From: Streptococcus troglodytae
Lineage (GTDB): Bacteria; Bacillota; Bacilli; Lactobacillales; Streptococcaceae
DNA length: 64,000 bases
Reading direction: 5' to 3'
Assembly (NCBI RefSeq): GCF_002355215.1
Contig: NZ_AP014612.1
Location: 806,001-870,000 of the forward strand
Part shown: in pieces, positions 9,592 to 18,777 of the stretch
Position numbering within the stretch: the stretch's first letter is position 1
Layout of the letters: each line of letters opens with the position of its first letter
Position numbers and translations under genes: made by a program
Notes under the pieces: generated by a model
The model's input: the letters and a program-made list of their open reading frames with translations, nothing else
Told to the model about the DNA's origin: nothing
The model's database searches: none

Positions 9592-10998
9592 ATGTTTGTA
9601 GATTTTCAAAAAGAGGTAGATAAACGCCGCGGAGATATTTTGGCCGATTTGTTTCGGATTTTACAGATTAATTCTGAACGTGATGACAGTAAGGCTGATA
9701 AAAAACATCCTTTTGGGCCCGGTCCTGTTCAGGCTCTTGAACATTTTTTGAAAATGGCAGAGCGCGATGGTTATGAGACTAAAAATGTTAATAACTATGC
9801 CGGTCATTTTGAATACGGTCAAGGAGATGAGGTCTTAGGCATTTTTGCTCATCTGGATGTGGTGCCAGCGGGTAGTGGCTGGAAAACCTCTCCTTATCTG
9901 CCAGAAATCATCAATGGCAAACTCTATGCGCGTGGTGCTAGTGATGACAAAGGCCCAACGATTGCCTGTTATTATGGTTTAAAAATTATTAAGGAATTAG
10001 GTTTACCAGTTTCTAAGAAAGTTCGTTTTGTTGTTGGTACTGATGAAGAGTCTGGTTGGGCTGATATGGCTTATTATTTTGAACATGTTGACATGCCAGA
10101 GCCAGATTTTGGTTTTTCACCAGATGCTTATTTCCCAATTATCAATGGAGAAAAGGGGAATATTACGGAATACCTTCATTTTGGTAATAGCAATGGCGGC
10201 ACTTTTACCCTTAAATCTTTCAAGGGTGGGCTGCGTGAAAACATGGTACCAGAGTCAGCAACAGCTGTTTTTTCAGCAACGATTCGTTTAGCTGAATTGC
10301 AAGAATCTTTGGCCGCTTTTACAGAACAACATGCTTTAACAGCGGATCTTAAGGAAGAAGCAGGAGGTTTTGTCTTGACCTTGCACGGTAAGTCTGCTCA
10401 CGGTTCGACACCAGAAGCAGGTATCAATGGGGCTACTTATTTAGCACGCTTCTTGTCACAGTTTGATTTTGCTGGTGATGCTAAAGCTTACTTGGATTTA
10501 GCTGCCAATGTTTTATTAGATGATCATGCGGGTGAAAAACTGGGAGTTGCTTATAGAGACGAAAAGATGGGTTCTGTTTCTATGAATCCTGGCGTCTTTA
10601 GTTTTGATTCTCAATCTGAAGACAATAGCATTGCGCTTAATTTCCGCTATCCTCAAGGGACAGATGCACAGACCATCAAGGCCAGCCTAGAACAATTATC
10701 AGGTGTTAGAGAGGTTACTCTGTCTGAGCATGAACAAAAACCTCATTATGTGCCGATGGATGATCCGTTAGTAGCTACCTTGCTAGCGGTTTATGAAAAA
10801 CATACAGGAGATAAAGGGCATGAATGGGTTATCGGCGGCGGTACCTTTGGACGTTTGCTCAAGCGCGGTGTTGCTTTTGGCGCTATGTTCCCCCATTCGA
10901 CAGATACCATGCACCAAGCTAATGAATTTATTGAAGTAGACGATTTGTACAAAGCAGCTGCTATTTATGCAGAAGCCATTTATGAATTGATCAAATAG
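9592..10998 (+). CDS. pepV: dipeptidase PepV (M20 family)
   Basis: A 468-residue metallopeptidase of the PepV type, which hydrolyses dipeptides with broad specificity in the cytoplasm. Zinc-binding and catalytic motifs are clear: FAHLDVVPAG (His and the Asp of HxD), ARGASDDKGP (bridging Asp), GTDEESGWAD (catalytic Glu pair) and FPHSTDTMHQANEF near the end. The lid domain lies between. The ATG at 9592 is preferred over a GTG at 9583 because AGGAG at 9576-9580 would be too close to the latter. It follows the nitroreductase by 14 bases and may be cotranscribed. Confidence 0.93.
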   Translation: MFVDFQKEVDKRRGDILADLFRILQINSERDDSKADKKHPFGPGPVQALEHFLKMAERDGYETKNVNNYAGHFEYGQGDEVLGIFAHLDVVPAGSGWKTSPYLPEIINGKLYARGASDDKGPTIACYYGLKIIKELGLPVSKKVRFVVGTDEESGWADMAYYFEHVDMPEPDFGFSPDAYFPIINGEKGNITEYLHFGNSNGGTFTLKSFKGGLRENMVPESATAVFSATIRLAELQESLAAFTEQHALTADLKEEAGGFVLTLHGKSAHGSTPEAGINGATYLARFLSQFDFAGDAKAYLDLAANVLLDDHAGEKLGVAYRDEKMGSVSMNPGVFSFDSQSEDNSIALNFRYPQGTDAQTIKASLEQLSGVREVTLSEHEQKPHYVPMDDPLVATLLAVYEKHTGDKGHEWVIGGGTFGRLLKRGVAFGAMFPHSTDTMHQANEFIEVDDLYKAAAIYAEAIYELIK

Positions 10999-11070
10999 TG
11001 AGACAAGAAAGCTCAATGAATACTATTTGTGTAACGGTCTTATCCAATTAGTAACGCGAAAGAGGTTATT

Positions 11071-11658
11071 ATGACAAGTCTTGAAGAAATTACCAAAGCC
11101 ATTATGGCGGACAGTCAAAATAAAGTTTTTACAGAAAAAGATATTGAACCGCTTTTTGCCGCGCCTAAAACAGCTCGTATTAATATTGTTGGTCAAGCAC
11201 CGGGAATTAAGGCTCAAAAATCGCGTCTGTATTGGAATGATAAAAGCGGAGATCGTCTGCGTGAGTGGATGGGAGTGGACTATGATACTTTTTATCATTC
11301 AGGCTATTTTGCGGTTATCCCTATGGATTTCTATTATCCTGGTAAAAGGAAATCAGGAGACCTACCGCCTCGAAAGGGTTTTGCCCAGAAATGGCATCAG
11401 CCGATTTTGGATTTGCTGCCTGATATCCAGTTGACGATTTTAATCGGCAATTATGCACAAAAATACTATTTACATCAAAAGTCTTCTGTTAAATTGACCG
11501 ATACGGTTGAAAATTACAGAAAATACTTGCCTGACTATTTCCCTCTCGTTCACCCCTCTCCCAGAAATCAAATTTGGCTGTCTAAGCATCCTTGGTTTGA
11601 AGTGCAGGTCGTGCCGGATTTAAAGAGAATCATTCAGCAAATTATTAAATCCTCATAA
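11071..11658 (+). CDS. uracil-DNA-glycosylase-superfamily protein
   Basis: A 195-residue protein with the two UDG-superfamily motifs: INIVGQAPGIKAQKSRLYWND (motif A) and PLVHPSPRNQIWLSKHPWFE (motif B). It belongs to the family-4/COG1573-like group annotated as uracil-DNA glycosylase family protein, distinct from the classical ung later in the window. Motif A lacks the catalytic Asp of family-1 enzymes (GQDPYH). The Fe-S cysteines of family-4 enzymes are not evident, so enzyme activity is uncertain. It has a GAGG ribosome site and ends before a strong terminator. Confidence 0.8.
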   Translation: MTSLEEITKAIMADSQNKVFTEKDIEPLFAAPKTARINIVGQAPGIKAQKSRLYWNDKSGDRLREWMGVDYDTFYHSGYFAVIPMDFYYPGKRKSGDLPPRKGFAQKWHQPILDLLPDIQLTILIGNYAQKYYLHQKSSVKLTDTVENYRKYLPDYFPLVHPSPRNQIWLSKHPWFEVQVVPDLKRIIQQIIKSS

Positions 11659-11696
11659 AAACCAGACATAACACTGTATCTAAAAACCTAAACATA

Positions 11697-11748
11697 TAAA
11701 AATACCTCTGCTGAGATCTAGTAAACTAGAAAGCAGAGGTATTTTTAT
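11697..11748 (+). terminator. strong bidirectional-type terminator
   Basis: AAATACCTCTGCT and AGCAGAGGTATTTTT form a nearly perfect stem, with an inner TCTAGT/ACTAGA stem in the loop. It is flanked by A and T runs, so it can stop transcripts from either side. Confidence 0.85.
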
Positions 11749-11786
11749 GGATAAAAGCATATTCAGTCAGCTTGTTAAGGTATCAG

Positions 11787-12088
11787 TCAAGAATTATCAT
11801 AGATAACCTTTAATAAGTTAGGAAATTTTTTGTTTAATTCCTCGTTTCGTAAGGAGATACAACGTTTTCGGCCTTCGATACGTACATATATAATTCCGCA
11901 TTCTCTTAAAGTCTTAAAATGATGAGAGAGATTATTTTTTGTCCTAAACTAGAAAATGAGTTACAGTTTTTTTCATCTTGAGAAGAATACAGTTCTTTGA
12001 ATATCGCTAATCTCGTTGGTTCGCTAAGTGCAGAGAGAATCTGCTCTAAATTAATATCATTAATAGATGGATGTGATAGTGATTTCAT
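11787..12088 (-). pseudogene. ArsR-family repressor, frameshifted
   Basis: The gene starts at ATG 12088 (minus). It reads the typical ArsR opening INLEQILSALSEPTRLAIFKELYSS, then SSLGQK, and goes out of frame at the homopolymer at 11935-11940 (six T on the plus strand). The adjoining frame continues [34 protein letters not shown], the recognition helix and wing of a winged helix, and ends at 11787. Length is 3n+2, so one missing base explains it. Restored, it would be about 100 residues, normal for ArsR. No obvious metal-binding Cys box (ELCVCDL) is present, so the signal sensed is unknown. It faces a palindromic operator and the SnoaL/amidohydrolase genes. Confidence 0.75.
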
Positions 12089-12106
12089 TTATGTTCTTCC
12101 TTTTTA

Positions 12107-12136
12107 TTGACATTTTAACACAAAGAGTATTATAAT
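12107..12136 (+). promoter_or_regulatory. consensus promoter for the SnoaL/amidohydrolase pair
   Basis: TTGACA (12107-12112), an 18-base spacer and TATAAT (12131-12136), both full consensus. This is one of the strongest promoters in the window by sequence. Confidence 0.85.
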
Positions 12137-12140
12137 AAAA

Positions 12141-12162
12141 TTGTTCAATAATTATTGAACAA
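12141..12162. promoter_or_regulatory. 22-bp perfect palindromic operator, probably for the ArsR protein
   Basis: The left half TTGTTCAATAA and the right half TTATTGAACAA are exact reverse complements with no spacer. The TTCAAT-n-ATTGAA core resembles ArsR/SmtB operators. It starts four bases after the -10 and covers the predicted start point, so bound repressor would block initiation. It lies between the ArsR-like gene and its probable targets. Confidence 0.75.
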
Positions 12163-12178
12163 TAAAAGGAGGTTGTTT

Positions 12179-12529
12179 ATGACAATACTTGAACACTATT
12201 TTTATTTATCTGATTTGGCAGTAACTGATAAAAGAAGTCTCCAGAAATTGTGCTGTCTCTTCAAAGATGATGCGATTATAGAGGCTAATGATGGGCATAG
12301 ATATTCTGGAAGAAGAGAGATCGATTCATTTTTTACAGAATTTTTTAGTAGGAATGCTGAAATAAGACATTTATATGATATCCGGGAATTATCAGATACT
12401 GTTCAACAGGCCAACTGGGGAGTTGTTTGCAGAAGAAAAAATGGAGCATATATTGCCTTGACTGGTACCGATATTGCCGAGGTTGAAGACGGGAAAATCA
12501 GTCATTTAACCATTACTAGTAATAATTAG
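12179..12529 (+). CDS. SnoaL/NTF2-like fold protein
   Basis: A 116-residue protein with the layout of a SnoaL-like cone-fold protein: a leading helix (LEHYFYLSDLAVTDKRSLQKLCCLFKDDAIIEA), the conserved GHRYSGRREIDSFFTEFF segment, then beta strands ending ...VEDGKISHLTITSNN. Such proteins are small isomerases, cyclases or ligand binders; no specific function is assigned. The ATG at 12179 follows AAAGGAGG; an upstream in-frame start would lie inside the operator. It is 17 bases ahead of the amidohydrolase gene and shares its promoter. Confidence 0.8.
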   Translation: MTILEHYFYLSDLAVTDKRSLQKLCCLFKDDAIIEANDGHRYSGRREIDSFFTEFFSRNAEIRHLYDIRELSDTVQQANWGVVCRRKNGAYIALTGTDIAEVEDGKISHLTITSNN

Positions 12530-12546
12530 TAGATGAGAGTAAGTTT

Positions 12547-13350
12547 ATGATTATTGATAACATCCAGCATGTTATGTTTCCAATAGCAGCGCAGGTTGAA
12601 AAACTGGAGAAAGCAAAAGTTGATAAAGCTATTTTATTTTGTACAACACCACATCCTGAAAAAGCTCGTTCCTATAAAGAACTAAAGGAAGAGATGTCAA
12701 TACTTTTTAAAGTTCTAAGTGGAGATGGACTACAAGTTGCTTCACTAAACAGAATGAAACAAAATAACCAAGAAGTTGTGCAAGCAATTCAAAAGTATCC
12801 GCAAAAGTTTTATGGTTTTGGTTCTGTTCCGCTTGGTTTATCTTTAAATGATACTATTGATTGGATTGAAGAACAAATTGTAAGAAACGGTTTGAAAGGC
12901 TTAGGAGAGTTTACTCCCGGCTCAGATGAACAGGTTGGACAATTAGAAACTATTTTCCAAGCGTTAGTTAAATTTCCTAGTTTGCCTGTTTGGGTACATA
13001 CTTTTAATCCAGTCAGTTTAAAAGGCATCCAAACTTTGATGCACTTAACAAAAAAATACCCTCATATTTCTGTAATCTTTGGACATATGGGAGGGTATTA
13101 TTGGATGAATGTTATTGATTTTGTCAAAGAAACACCAAATGCTTTTATTGACTTATCTGGAACCTTCTCTACTTTAGCTGTAAGGATGGCTATCACTGAA
13201 ATTCCTCAAAAATGTTTATTTGGTTCTGACGCTCCTTATGGAGAACCCTTTATGAGTAAGGAATTGGTTGAATACTTGGCACCTACTGATACTATTAGAG
13301 ATATGGTATTGGGAGGAAATATTCAAAAATTGTTAGAGCTGTCTAATTAA
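12547..13350 (+). CDS. amidohydrolase-2 family metal-dependent hydrolase
   Basis: A 267-residue TIM-barrel protein of the amidohydrolase-related (COG2159) family. Visible metal and active-site segments are VWVHTFNP (His), VIFGHMGGYYW (His), and CLFGSDAPYGEP (Asp on the last strand). The usual N-terminal DxHxH is reduced to MIIDNIQHVM, with only one His in the expected place. Substrate is unknown; relatives include decarboxylases and lactonases. It is probably induced together with the SnoaL-like gene when the ArsR-type repressor leaves its operator. Confidence 0.8.
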   Translation: MIIDNIQHVMFPIAAQVEKLEKAKVDKAILFCTTPHPEKARSYKELKEEMSILFKVLSGDGLQVASLNRMKQNNQEVVQAIQKYPQKFYGFGSVPLGLSLNDTIDWIEEQIVRNGLKGLGEFTPGSDEQVGQLETIFQALVKFPSLPVWVHTFNPVSLKGIQTLMHLTKKYPHISVIFGHMGGYYWMNVIDFVKETPNAFIDLSGTFSTLAVRMAITEIPQKCLFGSDAPYGEPFMSKELVEYLAPTDTIRDMVLGGNIQKLLELSN

Positions 13351-13433
13351 GAGAGAGCTAGTGAGATCGAGAAGTATCACTTATCAAACGAAATGTTTAA
13401 TGTGGTTAAAGTTGTAGCTGTAATGAATAAGAT

Positions 13434-13470
13434 AAAAAGGATGGGGCAAAAGTGTTCCGACCTTTTTTAT
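13434..13470. terminator. convergent terminator between amidohydrolase and mnmE
   Basis: AAAAAGG (13434-13440) pairs with CCTTTTTT (13461-13468), with a weaker inner pairing. A and T runs on both sides fit a shared terminator for the two converging genes. Confidence 0.5.
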
Positions 13471-13494
13471 ATTTAATGTTTTTGCAGAAGGCAA

Positions 13495-14862
13495 TTATTT
13501 CCCCAAACAAAACTGGCTAAAGAGTTGTGTAATGAGTTCATCTGGCGCTGCATCACCAGTAATCTCACCAAGAATTTCCCAAGTTCGCGTCATATCAACT
13601 TGCAAGAGATCAACAGGCATGCCGAATTCCAGACCGTCATTAACGGCCTGTAGACTTTTAAGAGCTTTTTCAATTAAGGAAATATGGCGGGCATTGGATA
13701 GATAGGTGGCATCTTTTTCGACAATGGCGGCATTATCAAAGAAAAGCTTATTGATGCGCTCTTCAATGACATCAATATTCTGGTTTTTGATGACAGAGAT
13801 TTTGATGCAATCTTCTGGAAGCTGATCTGTTTCAATTTGCTCTGGGAGGTCTGTCTTATTAAGAAGAATAAGACGGTTGCTGTTTTGGCTGATTTCTAAG
13901 AGAGTTCGATCTTGATCGGTCAGTTTCTCAGCACTGTTGAGAACGAGTAAGACCAGATCAGCTTCTTCTAAAGCTTTTTTAGACCGTTCTACCCCAATTT
14001 TTTCAACCAGATCATCAGTTTCACGAATACCAGCTGTATCAATCAGTTTGAGAGGAACGCCCTTGATATTGACATACTCTTCAATGACATCGCGAGTTGT
14101 CCCTTCAATATCAGTAACGATAGCTTTTTCTTCTCGTAAAAGATTGTTGAGCAGACTGGATTTGCCGACATTGGGACGGCCAATAATAGCAGTAGATAAG
14201 CCTTCACGCAAAATCTTCCCGCGACGGGCAGTCTTTAAAAGATTGGTTAAGAGTGTTTCGAATTCCTGAGTTTTCTCTCGCATGAGTGCTGTCGTCATTT
14301 CTTCCACATCATCATACTCAGGATAGTCAATGTTAACCTCAACTTGGGCCAAAGTATTGAGAATTTCCTGACGTGTGTTATTGATAAGGTTGGAAAGGGA
14401 CCCATCCAGTTGTTGAACGGCAACAGCCATGGCTTTATCTGTTTTGGCGCGAATGAGGTCCATCACAGCTTCAGCCTGCGCTAAATCAACACGTCCATTG
14501 AGAAAGGCACGCTTGGTAAATTCACCGGGTTCTGCCATACGAGCACCAGAGCGGAGGACCAGCTGCAGAATTTCATTAGTGGCAGCGACACCGCCATGCG
14601 TATTAATTTCAATCACATCTTCGCGTGTGAATGTTTTCGGAGCGCGCATGACTGAAACCATCACTTCATCAATGATTTTCCCATTCTCAACAATATGTCC
14701 GTAATTAATGGTATGGGAGGGAACATCGTCCAAATTTTTCCCCTTAAAAATCTTTTTAATAATGGCTAGAGCTTTCGATCCTGAAATACGGACGATGCCG
14801 ATTGCCCCTTCGCCAAGGGGTGTAGCGATAGCAGTAATAGTATCAAATTCATTTGTTATCAT
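13495..14862 (-). CDS. mnmE: tRNA uridine-5-carboxymethylaminomethyl modification GTPase MnmE
   Basis: A 455-residue protein of normal MnmE (TrmE) length. The N-terminal folate-binding domain starts [21 protein letters not shown]. The G domain has [12 protein letters not shown] (P-loop), [11 protein letters not shown] (switch I), [10 protein letters not shown] (switch II) and NKTD. The protein ends FCLGK, the family's conserved C-x-G-K C terminus with the functional cysteine. With MnmG it modifies U34 in tRNAs reading NNA/NNG codons. It is the only minus-strand core gene between the amidohydrolase and rpiA, and is monocistronic. Confidence 0.97.
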   Translation of the reverse strand: MITNEFDTITAIATPLGEGAIGIVRISGSKALAIIKKIFKGKNLDDVPSHTINYGHIVENGKIIDEVMVSVMRAPKTFTREDVIEINTHGGVAATNEILQLVLRSGARMAEPGEFTKRAFLNGRVDLAQAEAVMDLIRAKTDKAMAVAVQQLDGSLSNLINNTRQEILNTLAQVEVNIDYPEYDDVEEMTTALMREKTQEFETLLTNLLKTARRGKILREGLSTAIIGRPNVGKSSLLNNLLREEKAIVTDIEGTTRDVIEEYVNIKGVPLKLIDTAGIRETDDLVEKIGVERSKKALEEADLVLLVLNSAEKLTDQDRTLLEISQNSNRLILLNKTDLPEQIETDQLPEDCIKISVIKNQNIDVIEERINKLFFDNAAIVEKDATYLSNARHISLIEKALKSLQAVNDGLEFGMPVDLLQVDMTRTWEILGEITGDAAPDELITQLFSQFCLGK

Positions 14863-14929
14863 AGCTTTATTTTAACGCAAAAAAAGGAAGCCGCAAGATT
14901 TTGAGATAGGTGGGCAAAGAAGATTTCCT

Positions 14930-14958
14930 TTAACAAGAAATCCAATTCATGTTATAAT
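14930..14958 (+). promoter_or_regulatory. promoter of the rpiA-deoB salvage cluster
   Basis: TTAACA (14930-14935), a 17-base spacer and TATAAT (14953-14958) with an extended TG. It lies 31 bases before the rpiA start. Confidence 0.75.
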
Positions 14959-14989
14959 AAAGTGATTATATCTGAATGAAGGAGCGCGC

Positions 14990-15667
14990 ATGGAAGAACT
15001 TAAAAAGATTGCTGGTGTCAGAGCAGCACAATATGTTGAAAATGGCATGGTTGTAGGACTCGGAACGGGTTCAACTGCTTATTACTTTGTTGAAGAAATT
15101 GGTCGCCGTGTGCAGGAAGAAAATTTGCAAGTGACTGGCGTGACGACATCAAGCCGGACAACTGCTCAGGCTCAAGCTTTAGGCATTCCGCTCAAATCTA
15201 TTGATGAGGTTGACTTTGTTGATGTGACAGTAGATGGAGCTGATGAGGTTGATCCTAATTTTAATGGTATTAAAGGCGGTGGTGGTGCTCTGCTGATGGA
15301 AAAGATAGTAGGAACAGCGACAAAAGACTATATCTGGGTGGTTGACGAAAGCAAGATGGTTGATCCTTTGGGAACTTTTAGGTTACCCGTTGAGGCAGTC
15401 CAATATGGTGCTGAGCGTCTTTTTAGAGAGTTTGAGAAAAAAGGTTATAAACCTTCTTTTCGTGAATATGATGGTGTTCGCTTTGTGACTGACATGAAAA
15501 ACTTTATCATTGATTTGGATTTGGGCTCTATTCCTGACCCTATTGCTCTTGGCAATATGTTAGATCATCAAGTCGGTGTTGTTGAACACGGCCTCTTCAA
15601 TGGTATGGCTGATCGTGTCATCGTCGCGGGAAAAGATGGTGTTCGTATTTTGGAAGCTAATAAATAA
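14990..15667 (+). CDS. rpiA: ribose-5-phosphate isomerase A
   Basis: A 225-residue RpiA. It interconverts ribose-5-phosphate and ribulose-5-phosphate. Family motifs are [17 protein letters not shown] (phosphate loop), [30 protein letters not shown] with the catalytic Asp/Glu, and a late [18 protein letters not shown]. It heads a cluster that takes the pentose moiety of nucleosides into central metabolism: punA/deoD release ribose-1-phosphate, deoB converts it to ribose-5-phosphate, and RpiA passes it on. RBS is GAAGGAG. Confidence 0.97.
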   Translation: MEELKKIAGVRAAQYVENGMVVGLGTGSTAYYFVEEIGRRVQEENLQVTGVTTSSRTTAQAQALGIPLKSIDEVDFVDVTVDGADEVDPNFNGIKGGGGALLMEKIVGTATKDYIWVVDESKMVDPLGTFRLPVEAVQYGAERLFREFEKKGYKPSFREYDGVRFVTDMKNFIIDLDLGSIPDPIALGNMLDHQVGVVEHGLFNGMADRVIVAGKDGVRILEANK

Positions 15668-15680
15668 ATTAATTAATGGT

Positions 15681-15706
15681 GATGACGGAGTATTTGCCCC
15701 GTCATC
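15681..15706 (+). other. intercistronic hairpin between rpiA and deoB
   Basis: GATGACGG (15681-15688) and CCGTCATC (15699-15706) form a perfect 8-bp stem with a 10-base loop. It is not followed by a T run, so it is more likely an RNA stability or processing element than a terminator. Confidence 0.6.
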
Positions 15707-15721
15707 TTAGATTGGAAAACT

Positions 15722-16933
15722 ATGTCAACTTTTAATCGTATTCATCTTGTTGTTTTAGATTCCGTTGGAATTGGAGCAGCACCCGATGCTAACAATTTCT
15801 CTAATGCTGGTGTTCCAGATGGTGCATCAGACACACTAGGACACATTTCAAAAACCGTTGGACTTAATGTGCCTAATATGGCTAAAATTGGTTTGGGAAA
15901 TATTCCCCGTGATACGCCGCTTAAGACAGTTCCTGCGGAAAACCATCCAACTGGCTATGTTACAAAATTGGAAGAAGTCTCTTTAGGTAAAGATACGATG
16001 ACAGGGCACTGGGAAATCATGGGATTGAATATCACGGAACCTTTTGATACCTTCTGGAATGGTTTTCCCGAAGAAATCATCAGCAAAATTGAAAAATTTT
16101 CAGGACGTCAGGTCATTCGTGAAGCTAATAAGCCATACTCTGGTACAGCTGTTATTGATGACTTTGGTCCGCGTCAGATGGAGACTGGTGAATTGATTAT
16201 CTATACGTCAGCTGACCCTGTTCTGCAAATTGCAGCACATGAGGATGTGATTCCACTTGATGAACTTTACCGTATTTGTAAATACGCGCGCAGCATTACC
16301 CTAGAACGTCCAGCTTTGCTTGGTCGTATCATTGCTCGTCCTTATGTTGGCGTTCCGGGCCATTTCACGCGGACAGCTAATCGTCATGATTATGCCCTAT
16401 CGCCATTTGCGCCAACAGTGTTGAATAAGTTAGCGGATGCGGGTGTTTCAACTTATGCTGTCGGTAAAATCAATGATATTTTCAATGGTTCAGGTATTAC
16501 CAACGATATGGGACACAACAAATCAAACAGCCACGGTGTGGACACTTTGATTAAGACAATGGACTTGCCTGCGTTCACCAAAGGTTTCTCATTTACCAAC
16601 TTGGTTGATTTTGATGCCCTTTATGGTCATCGTCGCAATGCACACGGCTACCGTGATTGTTTGCATGAGTTTGATGAGCGCTTGCCAGAAATTATCGCAG
16701 CGATGAAAACTGAAGATTTACTACTCATTACAGCCGACCATGGAAATGACCCAACCTATGCAGGAACGGACCATACACGTGAATATGTACCGCTCTTAGC
16801 TTACAGTCCATCATTTACTGGCAATGGAGTCCTACCTGTTGGTCATTATGCTGATATTTCAGCAACGATTGCTGATAACTTCGGCTTGGACACAGCTATG
16901 ATTGGGGAGAGTTTCTTAGATAAGTTAGTATAA
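15722..16933 (+). CDS. deoB: phosphopentomutase
   Basis: A 403-residue DeoB of the alkaline-phosphatase superfamily. It shows [20 protein letters not shown] at the N terminus (metal-binding Asp), [14 protein letters not shown] with the catalytic Thr, and [29 protein letters not shown] near the end (metal ligands). It interconverts (deoxy)ribose-1-phosphate and (deoxy)ribose-5-phosphate. It lies 54 bases after rpiA and one base before the next gene, so it is within the operon. The ribosome site (TTGGAAAA) is weak. Confidence 0.97.
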   Translation: MSTFNRIHLVVLDSVGIGAAPDANNFSNAGVPDGASDTLGHISKTVGLNVPNMAKIGLGNIPRDTPLKTVPAENHPTGYVTKLEEVSLGKDTMTGHWEIMGLNITEPFDTFWNGFPEEIISKIEKFSGRQVIREANKPYSGTAVIDDFGPRQMETGELIIYTSADPVLQIAAHEDVIPLDELYRICKYARSITLERPALLGRIIARPYVGVPGHFTRTANRHDYALSPFAPTVLNKLADAGVSTYAVGKINDIFNGSGITNDMGHNKSNSHGVDTLIKTMDLPAFTKGFSFTNLVDFDALYGHRRNAHGYRDCLHEFDERLPEIIAAMKTEDLLLITADHGNDPTYAGTDHTREYVPLLAYSPSFTGNGVLPVGHYADISATIADNFGLDTAMIGESFLDKLV

Positions 16934-16934
16934 G

Positions 16935-17480
16935 ATGAAAAATTATGCCATCCTTTTAAGAGGTGTCAATGTTGGTGGCAAGAACAAGCTTGTGATGAGC
17001 GATCTTCGCCAGCAGGTAACCGATATGGGATTTGTCAATGTTAAAACCTATATCAACAGCGGCAATCTCTTCTTTCAGTCGGATTGTTTTCGTAGGAGCA
17101 TCAGTTCTCAGTTTGAACAATTCTTTGCAGGCCATTACCCCTTTGTCCAGCATTTCTCCCTCTTTTCACAAGAGGAGTACGAGAAAGATTACCAAGAATT
17201 GCCTGACTGGTGGCATCAAGACTTGGCTCGAAAGGATGTCCTCTTTTTCACAGAGAAAATGGATAAAGAAAGAGTTATTGAGCGTATCACATCCTTTTCT
17301 CTGAGAGATGAAGTGATTCATTTTGGAGAATTGGGTATTTACTGGGGTAAATACACAGAGGTGGAGTATCTGAAAACAAGCTACCATAAACAACTCATTA
17401 AAGAAGATTTTTACCGACAGGTAACCATTCGAAAGAGCAAAACAGCTGAGAAGATTTTAAGATTATTGAGAAATGGATAA
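16935..17480 (+). CDS. DUF1697 family protein
   Basis: A 181-residue protein beginning MKNYAILLRGVNVGGKNKLVMSDLRQQVTDMGFVNVKTYINSGNLFF, the DUF1697 signature (LRGVNVGGxNxLxM and YxxSGNxxF). Family function is not established. It starts one base after the deoB stop, suggesting translational coupling. The position in a nucleoside-salvage operon does not by itself give a role. Confidence 0.85.
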   Translation: MKNYAILLRGVNVGGKNKLVMSDLRQQVTDMGFVNVKTYINSGNLFFQSDCFRRSISSQFEQFFAGHYPFVQHFSLFSQEEYEKDYQELPDWWHQDLARKDVLFFTEKMDKERVIERITSFSLRDEVIHFGELGIYWGKYTEVEYLKTSYHKQLIKEDFYRQVTIRKSKTAEKILRLLRNG

Positions 17481-17949
17481 TATAATGAAGTCAAAAGCAA
17501 TTTTGTCAGTAGATAGGAAGTATCGTTACGTTCTTACTAGAACATGGGATGAAACTTTGCCTAATATTATGTTTATTGGGCTAAATCCCTCTACAGCCGA
17601 TGAAACAACAGATGATCCGACAATCAGGCGTTGTATCAACTTTGCTAAATCATGGGGATATGGTGGGCTATATATGGTTAATCTTTTTGCTTATCGTAGC
17701 ACTAATCCCAACAATATACGAATAGTTGATAACCCTATTGGTGACGATAATGATAGTTATATCTCACATTACGCTAAATTATCAGATAAAGCTGTCGCTT
17801 GTTGGGGAAATCATGGTTCTTACCAAAAGCGCTCAAAAGAAGTGACCAACTTACTAGAAGAAATATATTGTTTTGGGCAAAATAAGAGCGGCGAGCCGAA
17901 GCATCCGCTTTATTTGAAAAAAGAAATTTCACTCATTAAATATAAATAA
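17473..17949 (+). CDS. DUF1643 family protein
   Basis: A 158-residue protein with the DUF1643 pattern IMFIGLNPSTADETTDDPTIRRCINFAKSWGYGGLYMVNLFAYRSTNP and a later AVACWGNHG. No biochemical role is established for the family. The start at 17473 overlaps the end of the preceding gene by eight bases; a second ATG at 17485 (MKSK...) is an alternative. A possible extra promoter-like TATAAT overlaps the start. It is followed nine bases later by punA. Confidence 0.85.
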   Translation: MDNIMKSKAILSVDRKYRYVLTRTWDETLPNIMFIGLNPSTADETTDDPTIRRCINFAKSWGYGGLYMVNLFAYRSTNPNNIRIVDNPIGDDNDSYISHYAKLSDKAVACWGNHGSYQKRSKEVTNLLEEIYCFGQNKSGEPKHPLYLKKEISLIKYK

Positions 17950-17958
17950 GGAAAAACT

Positions 17959-18768
17959 ATGTCATTACTTAAAAAAATTTATGAAACACGTGATTTTCTG
18001 ACAGCAAAAGGAGTCCAAAAGCCAGAATTCGGTCTGATTCTAGGTTCTGGTCTGGGCGAATTAGCCGAAGAAATCGAAAATGCTCTTGTTCTTGACTATG
18101 CTGGCATCCCTAACTGGGGACGATCGACCGTTTCCGGTCATGCTGGTAAACTCATTTATGGTGAATTAGCAGGTCGTAAAGTTTTGGCCTTGCAGGGACG
18201 TTTTCATTATTATGAAGGAAATTCTATGGAGCTTGTAACCTTCCCAATTCGTATTATGGAAGCACTTGGCTGTCAAGGACTTATCGTCACTAATGCGGCT
18301 GGCGGAATTGGCTTTGGTCCGGGAACTTTAATGGCTATTTCAGATCACATCAATCTGACAGGAGTCAATCCTTTGATGGGGAAAAATCTTGATGATTTTG
18401 GTCCTCGTTTTCCTGATATGTCTAATGCTTATACAGCAGATTATCGTGAGGTTGCTCACCAAGTTGCAGATAAGACTGGGATCAAGTTAGATGAGGGTGT
18501 TTACATCGGTGTTTCTGGTCCATCCTATGAAACGCCTGCTGAAATTCGGGCTTTCAAAACAATGGGAGCTGATGCAGTTGGTATGTCAACAGTACCAGAA
18601 GTTATCGTAGCTGCACATTCAGGTCTTAAGGTTTTAGGTATTTCTGCCATTACGAACTATGCATCTGGTTTTCAATCGGAACTCAATCATGAAGAAGTTG
18701 TTGCAGTGACACAGCAGATAAAAGAAGATTTTAAGGGACTGGTAAAAGCTATTTTAGCAGAATTATAA
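17959..18768 (+). CDS. punA: purine nucleoside phosphorylase (trimeric type)
   Basis: A 269-residue PunA of the low-molecular-mass, guanosine/inosine-specific family. Motifs are FGLILGSGLGELAEEI, VSGHAGKLIYGEL, ALQGRFHYYEGNS, VTNAAGGIGFGPG, and AVGMSTVPEVIVAAHSGLKVLGISAITNYASG, which contains the purine-binding Glu/Asn region. It cleaves purine (deoxy)nucleosides with phosphate to base and ribose-1-phosphate. It complements DeoD, encoded 1.9 kb downstream, which belongs to the hexameric type. RBS AAGG lies close to the start. Confidence 0.95.
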   Translation: MSLLKKIYETRDFLTAKGVQKPEFGLILGSGLGELAEEIENALVLDYAGIPNWGRSTVSGHAGKLIYGELAGRKVLALQGRFHYYEGNSMELVTFPIRIMEALGCQGLIVTNAAGGIGFGPGTLMAISDHINLTGVNPLMGKNLDDFGPRFPDMSNAYTADYREVAHQVADKTGIKLDEGVYIGVSGPSYETPAEIRAFKTMGADAVGMSTVPEVIVAAHSGLKVLGISAITNYASGFQSELNHEEVVAVTQQIKEDFKGLVKAILAEL

Positions 18769-18777
18769 GGAGTCAGT

